This document shows positions 21,291-32,024 of a stretch of DNA of 64,000 nucleotides, piece by piece (position 1 is the stretch's first letter; every line of letters starts with the position of its first letter). This DNA is from Ampullaceana balthica. Its lineage: Eukaryota > Mollusca > Gastropoda > Lymnaeidae. The translations under genes and the position numbers were made by a program. The stretch spans positions 134,001-198,000 of the forward strand of contig CALYLW010001089.1 in assembly GCA_944989445.1 (NCBI GenBank). Reading direction: 5' to 3'. The notes under the pieces were generated by a model that saw only the letters and a program-made list of their open reading frames with translations, made no database searches and was not told the DNA's origin.

Positions 21291-21365
21291 AGCTTGGGTG
21301 TCGCGTAAACGTGACGTCACATTTTGCTCTTACTACTTTATAAGATTTTTAAAAATTCAAACGGT

Positions 21366-21690
21366 ACATGAGCTTCTGTGGTCTCACGGTTAGGACAATA
21401 GATTCTTGAACTCTAGGTGTTAGGTGGAGGTTCGAGTTTCGTTTGAGTCTTTTTTTTTAAAGTTTGTAGTTTCAGTTTTAGGGTCTGGGTTAGGTTTAGT
21501 TGTCTATTTTTTAAATTAAAATAGAAAAAGAGTTTCGTTTGAGTCTTTTTTTTTAAGGTTGTAGTTTTAGGGTCTGGGTTAGGTTTAGTTGTCTATTTTT
21601 TAAATTAAATAAAATAGAAAAAACAACAAATATAATATAGCAACCAAAAATATGATTTATCGAGCGCACCGTTCTCTTTGCTTTTACCAA
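21366..21690. mobile_element. tRNA-like head plus MITE-related repeat
   Basis: 21371-21440 has a tRNA-like A-box (TGGTCTCACGGTTAGGA) and B-box (GGTTCGAGTTTC). Beyond it, a block beginning GGGTCTGGGTTAGGTTTAGT is duplicated at about 21481 and 21571. It matches the 6147-6409 MITE in reverse and ends with that MITE's terminus GAGCGCACCGTTCTCTTTGC. Confidence 0.6.
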
Positions 21691-21699
21691 ATTAATTTT

Positions 21700-22446
21700 A
21701 AAATCATAAATCTTTAAGCTATTAAGGTGGACTGGGTATACCAAAATAAACAGACTGTGTATTGCGTGTCACTGTCATCCACCCAACTGAGTGGACACCG
21801 CGCGTTACGCGGTGTCTACCATCGGCCTTTTTATTTAGCTGATTTCAATAATAAAGTAAATTTTCTGTCTGTCAATGGTGTAAGTGTAAGACTATGTTTA
21901 AATGAAAAAGACTGACCCACAGCCTTTCCGATATTTTTGTGTGTCTCTAGTTAAGTGTCTTAATTATTATTACTTTTTAGCCAATTTAATTAAATAAACA
22001 TTAAAAAGAATGTAGTAAAAACCAAAGTCAGTGATTTATAACCACCACTTTAAGATTTATTTAAAAATCGCAAGGATGTTTTAAAATTGTACAAAATATT
22101 TTTCTTTCAAGTCCACAAAAGTGAAAAGAAGGTTCAATGATAGATTGGGAGAGCAAACAGTTATACATTGTATATAACTCATCTACTTGCTATATACAAA
22201 TTCATGTACATCGAAAACATTATAATCGTCTTGGCATGGGTTAATAATTAATTTTTTCTTAAGTTTAAATTTGAAAACGGTTTTAATTAAAAATAATTAA
22301 AAAATATATATAAAAGTACATGTAAATTTAAATAAATAACACGAGCCACGAACAAAACACAATTCTCTGTGAATGTTTTCTTTTCTAAAGGGACAATTCT
22401 TTATATAATTTTGGGTAATGAATAGAGCTGAGAAAAAAAATTGAAC
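21700..22446. other. Intergenic AT-rich sequence
   Basis: Contains a small GC-rich inverted motif ACACCGCG / CGCGGTGT at 21796-21816 and otherwise AT-rich non-coding sequence. No gene was recognised. Confidence 0.4.
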
Positions 22447-23030
22447 TGGTTTATTTAACACTAGTGGTTTTAGGGCGCCCACTTTTTTGGGGGTAAAAGC
22501 CCAAGTAACTTTTATATTAAAAATTTATAAATCCTCAAATCCTATTTTTACATCGCCCTCTTTTCCAAAATTTAAATATAATATAAGTAATATAAGCTAA
22601 AACTATGACGTCATATTTTTTATATATTTTTAAAAAAAGAATTTTGCACACCTGATGCGCGCCTTGTATATATACTTGTCTTGTCCTATCTATACAGACG
22701 CTCCTTCTATGCAGAAGATAGTTGCGTCCACAGACCATGACAGATGATCTGTTTGGCAAGTGATGCAGCGCTCACAGGCCACGGCTTTGTGGGTTCCACG
22801 CATTACCCAGCCGCCTAACTACATGTAGTGTTAGGTACCCATTCGGAGCGGGGTGACTCAGGGACGTCCTAGGCCCCGGGAACAAGCCCTTGCCTTCACA
22901 CGGATTCGAACCCGTGACCATCGGTACGACAGTCCAGTGCGCTGCCACTCGACCACCGCTTAAATATAAGCTCAAAAATGACGTCATAGCGCTACGGATA
23001 CTTCCTTCCAGCCTGTGACTTGGGCTATTA
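22447..23030. mobile_element. Non-coding element with AAAAGCCCAAGT ends
   Basis: Left part GGGCGCCCACTTTTTTGGGG, then TAAAAGCCCAAGTAACTT. The right part ends GTGACTTGGGCTATT. The sequence around 22535-22625 is the reverse complement of 27505-27580. A tRNA SINE is inserted inside. No coding sequence is visible and the element class is uncertain. Confidence 0.5.
22681..22960 (-). mobile_element. tRNA-derived SINE, reverse orientation
   Basis: Reverse-oriented copy of the SINE at 3969. The tail is at 22681 (CTATCTATACAGACGCTCC), with B-box GGATTCGAACCC near 22905-22916 and the A-box region CTGCCACTCGACCACCGC at the right end. It is nested in the element 22447-23030. Confidence 0.88.
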
Positions 23031-23759
23031 TATTATTTTTTTGTTGAATTTACAGAACCATATTTTATTTAATTAATCCATTTTGCCGAATCCATTTTTA
23101 AACTTAACGTTCCTTTTGGAATAAGAGTCCTATGTTTTTAAAAAAAATTAAGCCGAGTATAACTATTGCTTTAATAATTACGATAGTAAAAATCATATTT
23201 TTACTAACACAATCTCAAAATTTTGTAAAATGGACGAAATGACAATTTTATGAGGAATGATTAGACATTGTATGCGTATATATTATATTATAATATATGG
23301 GCTTTTGAACTTTTGGTATAACATAAGTTGATTAGCACATATCACAATGCTACAGAAAGATGCATTTCGTTAGCATGTTAACATTTTTTTTAATGAAGGT
23401 AATAATAATAAACGGTGCAAACAACCACAATCTCATTTTGATTGAGTCAATTCTTGGAAACCGCAAAAAACGGAGCGAAACATTTTATAAAAATACAAGA
23501 AACACTAGAGAGGGCATCAGTTAAAACCAAAAAAAAATGCCAAACCTTTTTGTCTTCGCTCACCCGCTTCCCGCCAAAACAAAATTTAAAATATTTTTCA
23601 AGTTATAAATATATACGATTTTTCTAATGAAATAAAACTTAGCGTATGTGATTCCTTAACGCTGCGTTAAGCAGGTTGTGAAAGTGGGAAAAGAAATAAT
23701 GAAAAATAAATCCAAATATATTCACATTTCCCCAAGTGAAAAAATAATTTATCCCAAAC
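23031..23759. other. Intergenic AT-rich sequence
   Basis: No repeat end, gene or structural RNA was recognised. Short open frames here look random. Confidence 0.4.
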
Positions 23760-24060
23760 CACCGGTGTAACAGGCCAGATTAAACCCCCGACCAGAATAT
23801 ACACGGGTATAATCTTGCCTAGGCCAGAATATACCCCTCCAGGCCAGAATACACTCTTTGACAACATGAGGATATATAATAAAAATGAATGATTGACGAT
23901 TTAGAGATTCTGTTGAAGTTTTAGCTTTGTCAGAGAAGTTAAACTCATTTCTTAAGTAGGAGAGATGTTTTATTTACAATAAAAATAATAATAAAATTTC
24001 TTCTTTTATTATGATGTCTGATAGGACGGTCACTTTTTATCTAAAGTTACAGTCTATGAA
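23760..24060 (+). repeat. Left arm of a 2-kb-spaced inverted repeat
   Basis: GGCCAGAATATACCCCTCCA, then TTTGACAACATGAGGATATA, then GAAGTTTTAGCTTTGTCAGA recur in the same order on the opposite strand at 26110-26392, at roughly 80% identity by eye. Three tandem GGCCAGAATA motifs lie at its start. Confidence 0.65.
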
Positions 24061-24648
24061 AGTAAGATGGAGTCAGCGGTTTTTTTGGTTTGTTTTTGTT
24101 GTTGGTTTTTTTTGTTTTTTTTTAATTTTAAAGTTGACTAATTCAAGCAATACCTGAATTGATTATTTTATTTTTAAAAATATAATTTAAGCGCGATAGG
24201 AACTATAGCTGTAGCTTTTCAAACGCTTGCGAACATTTATTTCGTGCACCTCGCTTGTTAATCTAATCATTATATGTTTAATTATTTTTTGAGTATGATA
24301 ATAAAGATTTTAAAACATTATTGAATTAAATTATGCATGAATGTTTTTTGTTTTGTTTTCTTTTCCTCTCATACATTTTAAATGTTACGGGCAACACGGT
24401 TTAGGCCTATCTTCATTTTTTTTTAAAATTAACATATCATGGTGCCTCCCCGCCCCCCCCCCTTTTGTCTCTATTTGAATATACGCTGACATGAAACATA
24501 ATTTAAATAGGACAAGACTAAAAGTGTGGGAAACATCGTTTGACTTCCCCAATGTTGCTTGTCGTATTTCCGAACTTTTATCTGTAGCTCGGTTTGCCTT
24601 CTCTGCGTCTTAAGACATTCAAAAGAAACCTTTGCTCTGGTAGCGAAA

Positions 24649-24649
<1 letters not shown>
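24061..24649. other. Intergenic sequence with T- and G-rich tracts
   Basis: Contains a T/G-rich stretch (24070-24130) and a C run near 24450. No gene was recognised. Confidence 0.4.

Positions 24650-24726
<77 letters not shown>
24650..24726. repeat. (TA)n microsatellite
   Basis: About 75 bp of nearly pure TA dinucleotides with one phase slip near 24692. It is self-complementary and can form cruciform structures. Confidence 0.97.
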
Positions 24727-24727
<1 letters not shown>

Positions 24728-25078
24728 ATCAGCGCAATTCATTTTGAAACAGTATGGTCATCCTTATTGGATTTTGCCCAAGCTTTCCATCATTCATCTA
24801 GTCAATCTAGTGTTATGAAGCACGGATTGTGTTCCGTTTAATTTGCATTCAAAAGTACCTCTGACCTCGTCGCGACCTATTATTTTATTTTAATCAGCCG
24901 TATTTCTTTTGAAAGGCGTAAATATAAATGAGTGGCACAACGTTGCGAATGGTGGCAACCTTGTTGGATTAGGTCAATCTTTACTGAGTCGACGAATCGG
25001 ATTTCGCAACTTTAAAAACGCATTTTTGGTCACTATAAAATAACCTCCAAAACGACTAGAGCGCAAACTTTGTCAACC

Positions 25079-25665
25079 ATGGAAGACCAACTGTATGATC
25101 AGCTTTTAAAATTCTACTCTACAACGAAAGTTAAGTACCACCGGTGGATCCATGACTAACCTCCAGACTCCAGAGAAACGGTCAAATGCCAAGTCACAAT
25201 TTTCACAAACTGCAAAGCCTTTTGAAGCAAAAGAAGGAATTGATTCTTTACCATGCATGGAACTCTGGTGGATTGGTCCCTATCTGGTGGTAGAATCAGT
25301 GAACACGGGAATTTTAGGCTAAAGAATACATCAACTGACAAAATACTCAGAAACACCTACAATGTCAGTAACGTAAAAAGTTTACAGCAATAAACAGGGT
25401 TCTTCACCCAATCAGTGCCCCGATGATTCTGTTTAAGGTAATGTCAATGGGAGCCTACAACAAAAGGAACAAGAAAGCACAGGTGAAGAAACAGACATCA
25501 TTGTGATACAGCCTGTCTCAAAACAAATGCAGATTAGGACTTTTAACCCACTTAAAATCTCAAGAAGAACTTAATTAGCACAACTCTAGGCCTTAATTTT
25601 GACAAGTTTGTATATTATGGCCGCACTCGAGATCTTGAACAACCGAGACATGCATATTAAAGGAT
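25079..25665 (+). pseudogene. Remnant of KRBA2-like integrase element
   Basis: Broken + strand frames recall integrase-derived KRBA2-type elements. 25079 onward gives MEDQLYDQLLKFYSTT (N-terminal type). 25265-25375 gives WIGPYLVVESV and, after a shift, FRLKNTSTDKILRNTYNVSN, which resembles the integrase C-terminal chromo-like segment. 25560-25650 gives LGLNFDKFVYYGRTRDLEQP, which resembles the region before an OTU domain in such elements. The integrase catalytic core is missing and stops are frequent. The family call rests on motif resemblance only. Confidence 0.4.
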
Positions 25666-25739
25666 AAAGTGGGGGGGGGTGGTTACTTTAGGGCCATAAG
25701 CTAAATTCTGACAGGAACAGAGGATAACCACATAGCGAT

Positions 25740-25950
25740 AAAGTAATTCAAGACATGAACACTGGCATTACATGACTACTTGAATCAAAATGTGGAATGG
25801 GTTGCCTGAGGAAACCAGTAAAACCAACACTATCAACATTTAAACCTCTAATAAAAAATTGCAAGACTAGACATAAACCAATGATAAGCGTAGGACGTAA
25901 TGATCTTCTGTATATAATGAGCGTCTGTAAATGATGAGATAAGATAAGGG
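25740..25950 (+). mobile_element. LINE 3' fragment
   Basis: Contains GGAATGGGTTGCCTGAGGAA, then the 3' UTR CAACATTTAAACCTCTAATA and the tail CTTCTGTATATAATGAGCGT with GATAAG repeats. It matches the 3' end of the LINE at 11937-12958 and is heavily 5'-truncated. Confidence 0.75.
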
Positions 25951-26109
25951 TAAGGAATACAAAGTGTTCGCACGCATTTGAAAAGCAACAAATAAAACCA
26001 CTCTTAAATTATTGTTTTAAAATAATCATGTAGTGCTTGATTAAGTTAATGTTAAATGAAAAAATAAAAGAAAAACACTGATTCCATTTTGTATAGACTG
26101 CAAAGTTTG

Positions 26110-26392
26110 ATCTTGAATCGTCGAAATTATATAAGATTTCATATTTTAAAAATGAGACAACGACATCATCATTTTCAAATAAAAGGTCATGCTCCTTTCA
26201 TTCATCGTAAAATATTTTATAATTGTTATTTTATTTTAATTAAAACAATTTTCCTACTTAAATTTCTCTGACAGAGCTAAAACTTGAAGAGAAAGTCTAA
26301 AAAGTCATTCATCAATTTTTTTTACTACATATCCCCATGTTGTCAAAGGGGTATATTCTCGCCTGAGGGGGTATATTCTCGCCTATGGCATG
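26110..26392 (-). repeat. Right arm of inverted repeat
   Basis: Reverse complement of the repeat at 23760-24060, including the doubled GTATATTCTCGCCTGAGGG / GTATATTCTCGCCTATGG motif. The two arms enclose about 2 kb holding a TA microsatellite and two retroelement fragments. Confidence 0.65.
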
Positions 26393-26399
26393 GGGTGTA

Positions 26400-27412
26400 T
26401 CTGTCATACTTCAGTCATATTTCAAAGGATCTCCACGAAACATGCGCCAGATGCAATGAGTATATTTGCTAAACACGGTGCCCCGGATCTATTCGTCACA
26501 TTTACGGCAAATCCAAGTGGGCCCGAGATCACCAGCAACCTAAGACCCGGGGGCGTGTTGGTCGATTGGCAGCGCGCTCGACTGGCGTACCGATGGTCAC
26601 GGGTTCGGATCCATGTGAAGGCAAGGATTAAGGATTTGTTCCCGGGGCCTAGGGCGTCCCTGAGTCACCCCGCTCCGAATGGGTACCTAACACTACATGT
26701 AGTTAGGCGGCTGGGTAATGCGTGGAACCCTCATAGCCGTAGCCTGTGAACGCTGCATCACTTGCCAACAGATCATCTGTCATGGTCTGTGGACGCAACT
26801 ATCTTCTGCACAGAAGGAGCGTCTGTAAAGATAAGATAAGACCCAGAGATCAGGCTTCAGATCGACCTGACTTGGTAGCGCGTGTGTTTAAGCTAAAACT
26901 CGACTCACCCAATAAGGACATCACTGCTGCGGGAATTTTGGTAAAACAAAGGCCTTTGTCTACAATATTGAGTTTCAGAAGCGAGGGCTCCCAAATGCGC
27001 ACATCTTGGTGACATTGAAAGAAGAGTTCAAGTTCACAACTGCAGAGAGGATCGATCAATTTATCTGTGCTGAGATTCCATCAGAGGAGTGTCAAGAACT
27101 GCGAGATTTTGTGCTAAAGTGCAACATGCATGCTCCATGCGGTGTCACCAGAATGCACCCTACATGAAGGATGGGCATTGCTCAAAGCAGTTTCTGAAGG
27201 AATTCAATGAGCAGACTATTCCAAATGTAAGTGTTTACCCATTATATCGAATACGTAGTGACACGCAAGTTATGGTTTGGGGAGCTATAATGGACAATTG
27301 CTTCGTGGTGCCGTACAATCCATATCATGCATACAAATACAACGCCCATATCAATGTGGAAGCATGCAGTACATTTTTATTCGTGAAGTACATATATAAA
27401 CAATATAAAAGC
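26400..27412 (+). pseudogene. Helitron Rep domain remnant, SINE-interrupted
   Basis: Pieces of a Helitron rolling-circle replicase occur in order. 26445-26540 gives DAMSIFAKHGAPDLFVTFTA, then NPSGPEITSNL (Rep motif 1 type). After the SINE, RDQASDRPDLVARVFKLKL. 26975-27160 gives KRGLPNAHILVTLKEEF and ICAEIPSEECQELRDFVLKC. 27160-27412 gives YMKDGHCSKQFLKEFNEQTI, RFVVPYNPY-like residues and ending VKYIYKQYK. The HUH motif, normally H-x-H in GLPHAHIL, reads NAH here, so the first metal-binding His is lost. The Tyr motif spacing is also altered. Several frame changes are present and the helicase domain is absent. Dead copy. Confidence 0.8.
26549..26836 (+). mobile_element. tRNA-derived SINE inserted in Helitron Rep
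   Basis: SINE with diverged head (TGTTGGTCGATTGGCAGCGC) and B-box GGTTCGGATCC, ending in GATAAG repeats. A perfect 8-bp duplication TAAGACCC (26541-26548 and 26837-26844) marks the insertion into the Helitron sequence, so the SINE is the younger of the two. Confidence 0.9.
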
Positions 27413-28682
27413 CCAAGTCACTCACTCACTGTCTCCGTAACGCATAGGAACATAGTAGTTAAAAAAGCGTGTGGTGTTTCCCGCCGTAAAAAAATATTAT
27501 ATGACCTCATTGTTTTAGCTTATATTTTAATTTTGGAAAAAGGAACGATGTAAAAAGAGGATTTGAGGATTTATAATTATAATATACTTTGTGTACATTT
27601 CATGAAGTTTAATATTTTGTATTTATCAAACAAGGATGAGTTACTATAAAAAATGTACAGTTCATGACTTTAAAAAAATTATTTTAAAAGAGAAAACAAT
27701 TCCTACCACAAGGAAAAAAGTTTGTTTAAAAATATTTTTTTTTAAAGACGGAATAACGCGTAATATTTTTTTTTATTTTAATGGGGGCGCGTTCGTAACC
27801 ACGAAACAGCGTAAGTCGGGACCGTCGTAACTCAAGGACTCCCTGTATTTATAATAAAAAGAAATAAAAAAATTAAAGATTTTAAATATTTAGTGTTTCC
27901 AGCTTAATTTTTCTGTTTTTTAAGGCATTTAAGAGTAGAAAGTTAATACTATGTTTCAAGACTAGGGCGAGGCCAAAACAAGGTACAGCATGTTTTACTT
28001 TCGTGCCTCTGACGATATTTGAACCTCACAAAAATATTTTTTTTAAAAATTAAATCTAGTATTGTATGATGTATGCAGTTACTGGTTCGAAATCCTATTT
28101 TTAAATGCACCGAAAAATTAATTGTCAGGTATTTTAAGCGATAACTTTAGCAAATAATAAAAACGCTAAAAGTCCATCACAAAATTATTTAAAAATCATA
28201 ATCATATATATAAACCTGTCGATAATAACATATTACGGCATTATCATATTCACGAGGACACACGACAAATATAAGTTAAAACTCAAGCCTTAAAAAATAT
28301 TTAAACAAAAATTTTTAAAACACTATAGATGTCATTCACAATGCACACTACCAAAAACAATAAATTTACACCACAAACCAACTTTCTTTATGTTTTTCTT
28401 AACAAAAAATATCCACACAATCACACAACAACGTTTCTCGCACCGTTCTTTAACGCACCATCAAGTCCACATCTTCACTGTTTTATTCACCCTGTAAGGG
28501 GCTATCAGGAGTCGCATCATGAATCACACCGTCGACTGTTTGTTGCTTCATTGCCACGGAGACCGCCACGCACACACCGATGACGATTAGGACTATTATT
28601 AAAAACGGGAAGAAGGATCCAGACTGTGGGGGCTCCTCTTGCTCTGTAACAAATTGTTAGCTCATTATTTCGGAACTCCCAG
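27413..28682. other. Intergenic sequence with element fragments
   Basis: 27411-27640 matches the AAAAGCCCAAGT-ended element (reverse of 22485-22640). 27800-27840 ends with a pogo/Tigger-like terminus (inverted TACAGGGAGTCCTTGAGTTA). 28040-28680 shows nothing recognisable. Confidence 0.45.
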
Positions 28683-29043
28683 TCTAGGATGTCCATGTGG
28701 TCTGCCTTAATGATTAATGTCTCTCCGCCCAGTCTGGGATGTCCATGTGGTCTACCTTCATGTCTCTCCGCCCAGTCTGGGATGTCCATGTGGTCTACCT
28801 TCATGTCTCTCCGCCCAGTCTGGGATGTCCATGTGGTCTACCTTCATGTCTCTCCGCCCAGTCTGGGATGTCCATGTGGTCTACCTTCATGTCTCTCCGC
28901 CCAGTCTGGGATGCCCATGTGGTCTGCCTTCATGTCTCTCATCCCAGCCTTTGATGTCCATGTGGTCTGCCTTCATGTCTCTCCTCCTAGTCTGGGATGT
29001 CCATGTGGTCTACCTTCATGTCTCTCCTCTTAGTCTGTGTTGT
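28683..29043. repeat. 43-bp minisatellite, about eight copies
   Basis: The unit TCTGGGATGTCCATGTGGTC followed by TACCTTCATGTCTCTCCGCCCAG is repeated in tandem. As 43 is not a multiple of three, three units make a 129-bp frame cycle and all + frames stay open. The resulting ORFs are repeat artefacts. Confidence 0.95.
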
Positions 29044-29222
29044 CCATAAAATGTTAAATGTGTATCCAATTTATAGGTATATAATCTTATGCGGCCTCTT
29101 TTATTACTGCTTACATAAATATGGCATGCAATGGTAAACATGTTCCTCACCTTTACTTCGTTTTAATTACAATTATTTATTCATGTTCATTAATTTTTAA
29201 AAACCATAATATAATCCACTAA

Positions 29223-29613
29223 GTGGCCGTCCATAAATGAAGCATGCTATTTTGGCTGATTTTTCACCCCCTCCCCCCTCGTCACACGTCGTCACGAAAA
29301 CTTAGACTCCTTCTTCAATAAGACGTCACAAAGCCGTATTTTCTGTTTGAAAATGAACATGTTTCAAATTAAATTTTTGCCATTTAAGTATGTTTTTAGT
29401 GTAAGGCTGCATTCTAATATCGTAACACGCATTTTCCATAAACGTCATTAAATAAAGTGTCAGTAATCAAATATTTAATTGGAAATTTATTTAAAGTTGC
29501 GCGTTTTGACGTGACGTCACATTTCTTAAACACCTCCCCCTTTCGTCACACATTGTCACAAACCTGTGACTCCCCCCCCCCAGGTGCGTGACGTCATTTA
29601 TGGACGGCCCCTA
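29223..29613 (+). mobile_element. Harbinger-like MITE, complete
   Basis: Starts GTGGCCGTCCATAAATGAAG and ends TGACGTCATTTATGGACGGC plus CCC, flanked by TAA on both sides (a 3-bp TWA-type duplication). Contains GACGTGACGTCACATTTC. About 390 bp, non-coding. Confidence 0.85.
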
Positions 29614-29670
29614 AAAAGGGAGAAAAATTGGAGACCGCCCCGGGCGGCAAAAGTTCTAGCTACGCCACTG
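29614..29670. mobile_element. hAT-type terminal fragment
   Basis: Ends TTCTAGCTACGCCACTG, the same terminus as the hAT MITE at 47514-47710. Only one end is visible. Confidence 0.45.
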
Positions 29671-29802
29671 CTTCTTTATGGTTGAAAATTATATTTTTAA
29701 GTTTCAGAAAGACTCAAAGACATAAATCTCAATGTCTAGTTTGCTCAAAAATTTCATTAAACCTAATTTATTTACATGCTGCTCCAAATTAGGCTAACTC
29801 TG

Positions 29803-31400
29803 TAACTATTTTTAAATCCCTTATATTAACTTCACCGGCGTCTCTGTCACTCTGTCTCTCTCTCCCTCTCTCTGTCTGTCTGTCTTGGGCGGGCACCGCG
29901 GAAAAACAGAAGTAAAAAAATGACCCACTTACCGAAAAGCCATCGAGCTGAAATTCGGCACACGGACCCGTGTCAATTAACAATGCATCGTATCAAAATT
30001 TCAGATCGATCGAACGTACTATAATTACGTTAATGCATTTTTAGTTTATCTATATAAACTATATGTAGCGGTGGCTATCGTTAGCATTTTACGGGTCGCT
30101 TGACTTCACCCCAGCCACAGGTGAACACATCTAGTGTTTAAACCAGGTGAACCAACTGGAGTTGAGCTAACGCGTTGACGCCACCCGTCCATGTCCACAC
30201 CCCCACATCCCTTCCCCAAAGTTTTAAAGCCAAGAGAGATAATTTCGGTTTCAGTCTGTAAATGTTTGTCACGTTTGCACATAATCAATACTTTTAGTTA
30301 TGTCTCTTATATAAGGGATTTATAGTCAAAAACTTTGTTTTTACGGGGTTGTTTTTGCAATCCCTTATATTAACTTCACCGCCGTCTCTCTCTGTCTGTC
30401 TTGGGCGGACACCGCGGAAAAACAAAAGTAAAAAATGACCCACTTCCCGTGAAAGCATCGAGCTGAAATTTGGCACACGGACCCATGTCACCTAACAATG
30501 CATCGTATAAAAAATTCAGATCGATCGAACGTACCATAATTAAGTTAATGCATTTTAGTTTATCTATATAAACTATATGTAGCGGTCGCTATCGTTTACA
30601 TTTTACGGGTCAATTGACTTCACGCCAGCCAGAGGTGAACACATCTCGTGTTTAAACCAGGTGTACAGGCGTGCTTTTGTTTACATTTTGCGTGTCACGC
30701 TGAGCTCGGTCCAGCGATCGGTGATAAGACCTTTCCCCTCTCCCAGCGGTTAAAAGCAAAGGAGAGATAATTTCGGTTTCAGTCTGTAAATGTTTGTCGC
30801 GTTTGCACATAATCAATACTTTTAGTTATGTCTCATATATAAGGGGTTTATAGTCAAAAACTTTGTTCTTACGGGGTTGTTTTTTAAATCCCTTATATTA
30901 ACGTCACCGCCGTCTCTCTCTCTGTCTTGGGCACCGCGGAAAATTAGAAGTCAAAATTGACATACTTCTCGTCATGCCATCGAGCTGAAATTTGGCACAC
31001 GGCGATCGGTGACAAGACCTTCGGGTTAAAAGCAAAGTTGAGTTAAGACAGATTCAGTCTGTAAATATTTGTCGCATTTGAACATAATCAATCATTTTAG
31101 TTATGTCTCATATATAAGGGATTTATAGTTAAAAACTTTGTTTTTACGGGTTTGTTTTATTACTAGTCTTATATTAACTTGCTTTTTAAGTTTAATCGTA
31201 ACCGTCCCACTATTTGTTTATAGTTTTTTCACGTGCCCGGTTCACGTATTGACGCCGACCGTCACTGTTCACACCCCCTACCGTCCCTGCGCCCAGTTTT
31301 AAAACCAGGGGAGATAATTGTGTTTCAGTCTGTAAATGTCGCGTTTAAACATAATCACTACTTTTAGTTATGTCTCATATATAAGGGATTTACAGTCAAA
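29803..31400 (+). repeat. Tandemly duplicated dispersed repeat family
   Basis: Three to four partial copies in direct order. Each has AAATCCCTTATATTAAC, a CTCTGTC-rich stretch, GGGC...ACCGCGGAAAA, CATCGAGCTGAAATTTGGCA, AACAATGCATCGTAT with CAGATCGATCGAACGTAC, and the terminus ATATAAGGGATTTATAGTCA plus AAAACTTTG. The same family appears at 45228, 46055, 48430 (-) and 60945 (-). Where it is most complete (48430-48945) it has a tRNA-like head, suggesting a SINE. Confidence 0.75.
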
Positions 31401-31863
31401 AGGTAAGCTGGCTTTGCACTTACTGTAAAATGTGTAGACTAAAAAGTAGAAAATTAGTGCATTTTTAATATAAGACTAGTTTTAAAAAGTGTTTTTAATG
31501 CTGATTATTACAGCAGATCGTGCCTACAAATTATTTTCCATGTCCACACACCACTGGAAAAATATATAATTGTTACTACAGGCAAGGCATTAAATAGACT
31601 TCAGGATGTCATATTATAAATATACAATATAAACACTTTGAGTTTACTTTGAACGCTATATAAAAACTGACAGAGGCAAACGAAAAGCTCAACACACGAA
31701 CAGACGCAGGAACGTTGCTAGTCACAAAGAAATCCTTTTAATTTTTTTTTACATTTCAAAACATTTCCTATCTGGAAACATGTAGATTATTTTAAGAAGT
31801 CATTGATGCCCAAAATTATTTATAAACGTATAGTACTAATGAAATGCTTGGCAGAGACTTATC
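31401..31863. other. Intergenic AT-rich sequence
   Basis: No features recognised. Confidence 0.4.
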
Positions 31864-32024
31864 CAGAGGCGTAACAACGACTTGGCATCGGGGCAGTTGC
31901 CAAGGGCGCCGATGGCTAAATCCTTCAATAATCAATTTATTCTGTATAATTTAGTATTTTCTCTATTTCTCAAGGGCGCCACAAATGAATTAGCCAAGGG
32001 CGTGGAAACCCAGTTACGCTTCTG
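31864..32024. mobile_element. Small hAT-like MITE
   Basis: Begins CAGAGGCGTAACAACGACTT and ends GTGGAAACCCAGTTACGCTT plus CTG, inverted relatives of the ends of the element at 51704-53384. CAAGGGCGCC occurs internally twice. No target duplication is visible. Confidence 0.65.

Noticed and set aside
24650..24841. Frame starting MYIYIYIYIY
   Set aside because: Translation of a TA microsatellite.
28689..29049. Overlapping frames rich in MSMWS/VYLHVS repeats
   Set aside because: All derive from the 43-bp minisatellite, which cycles through the three frames.
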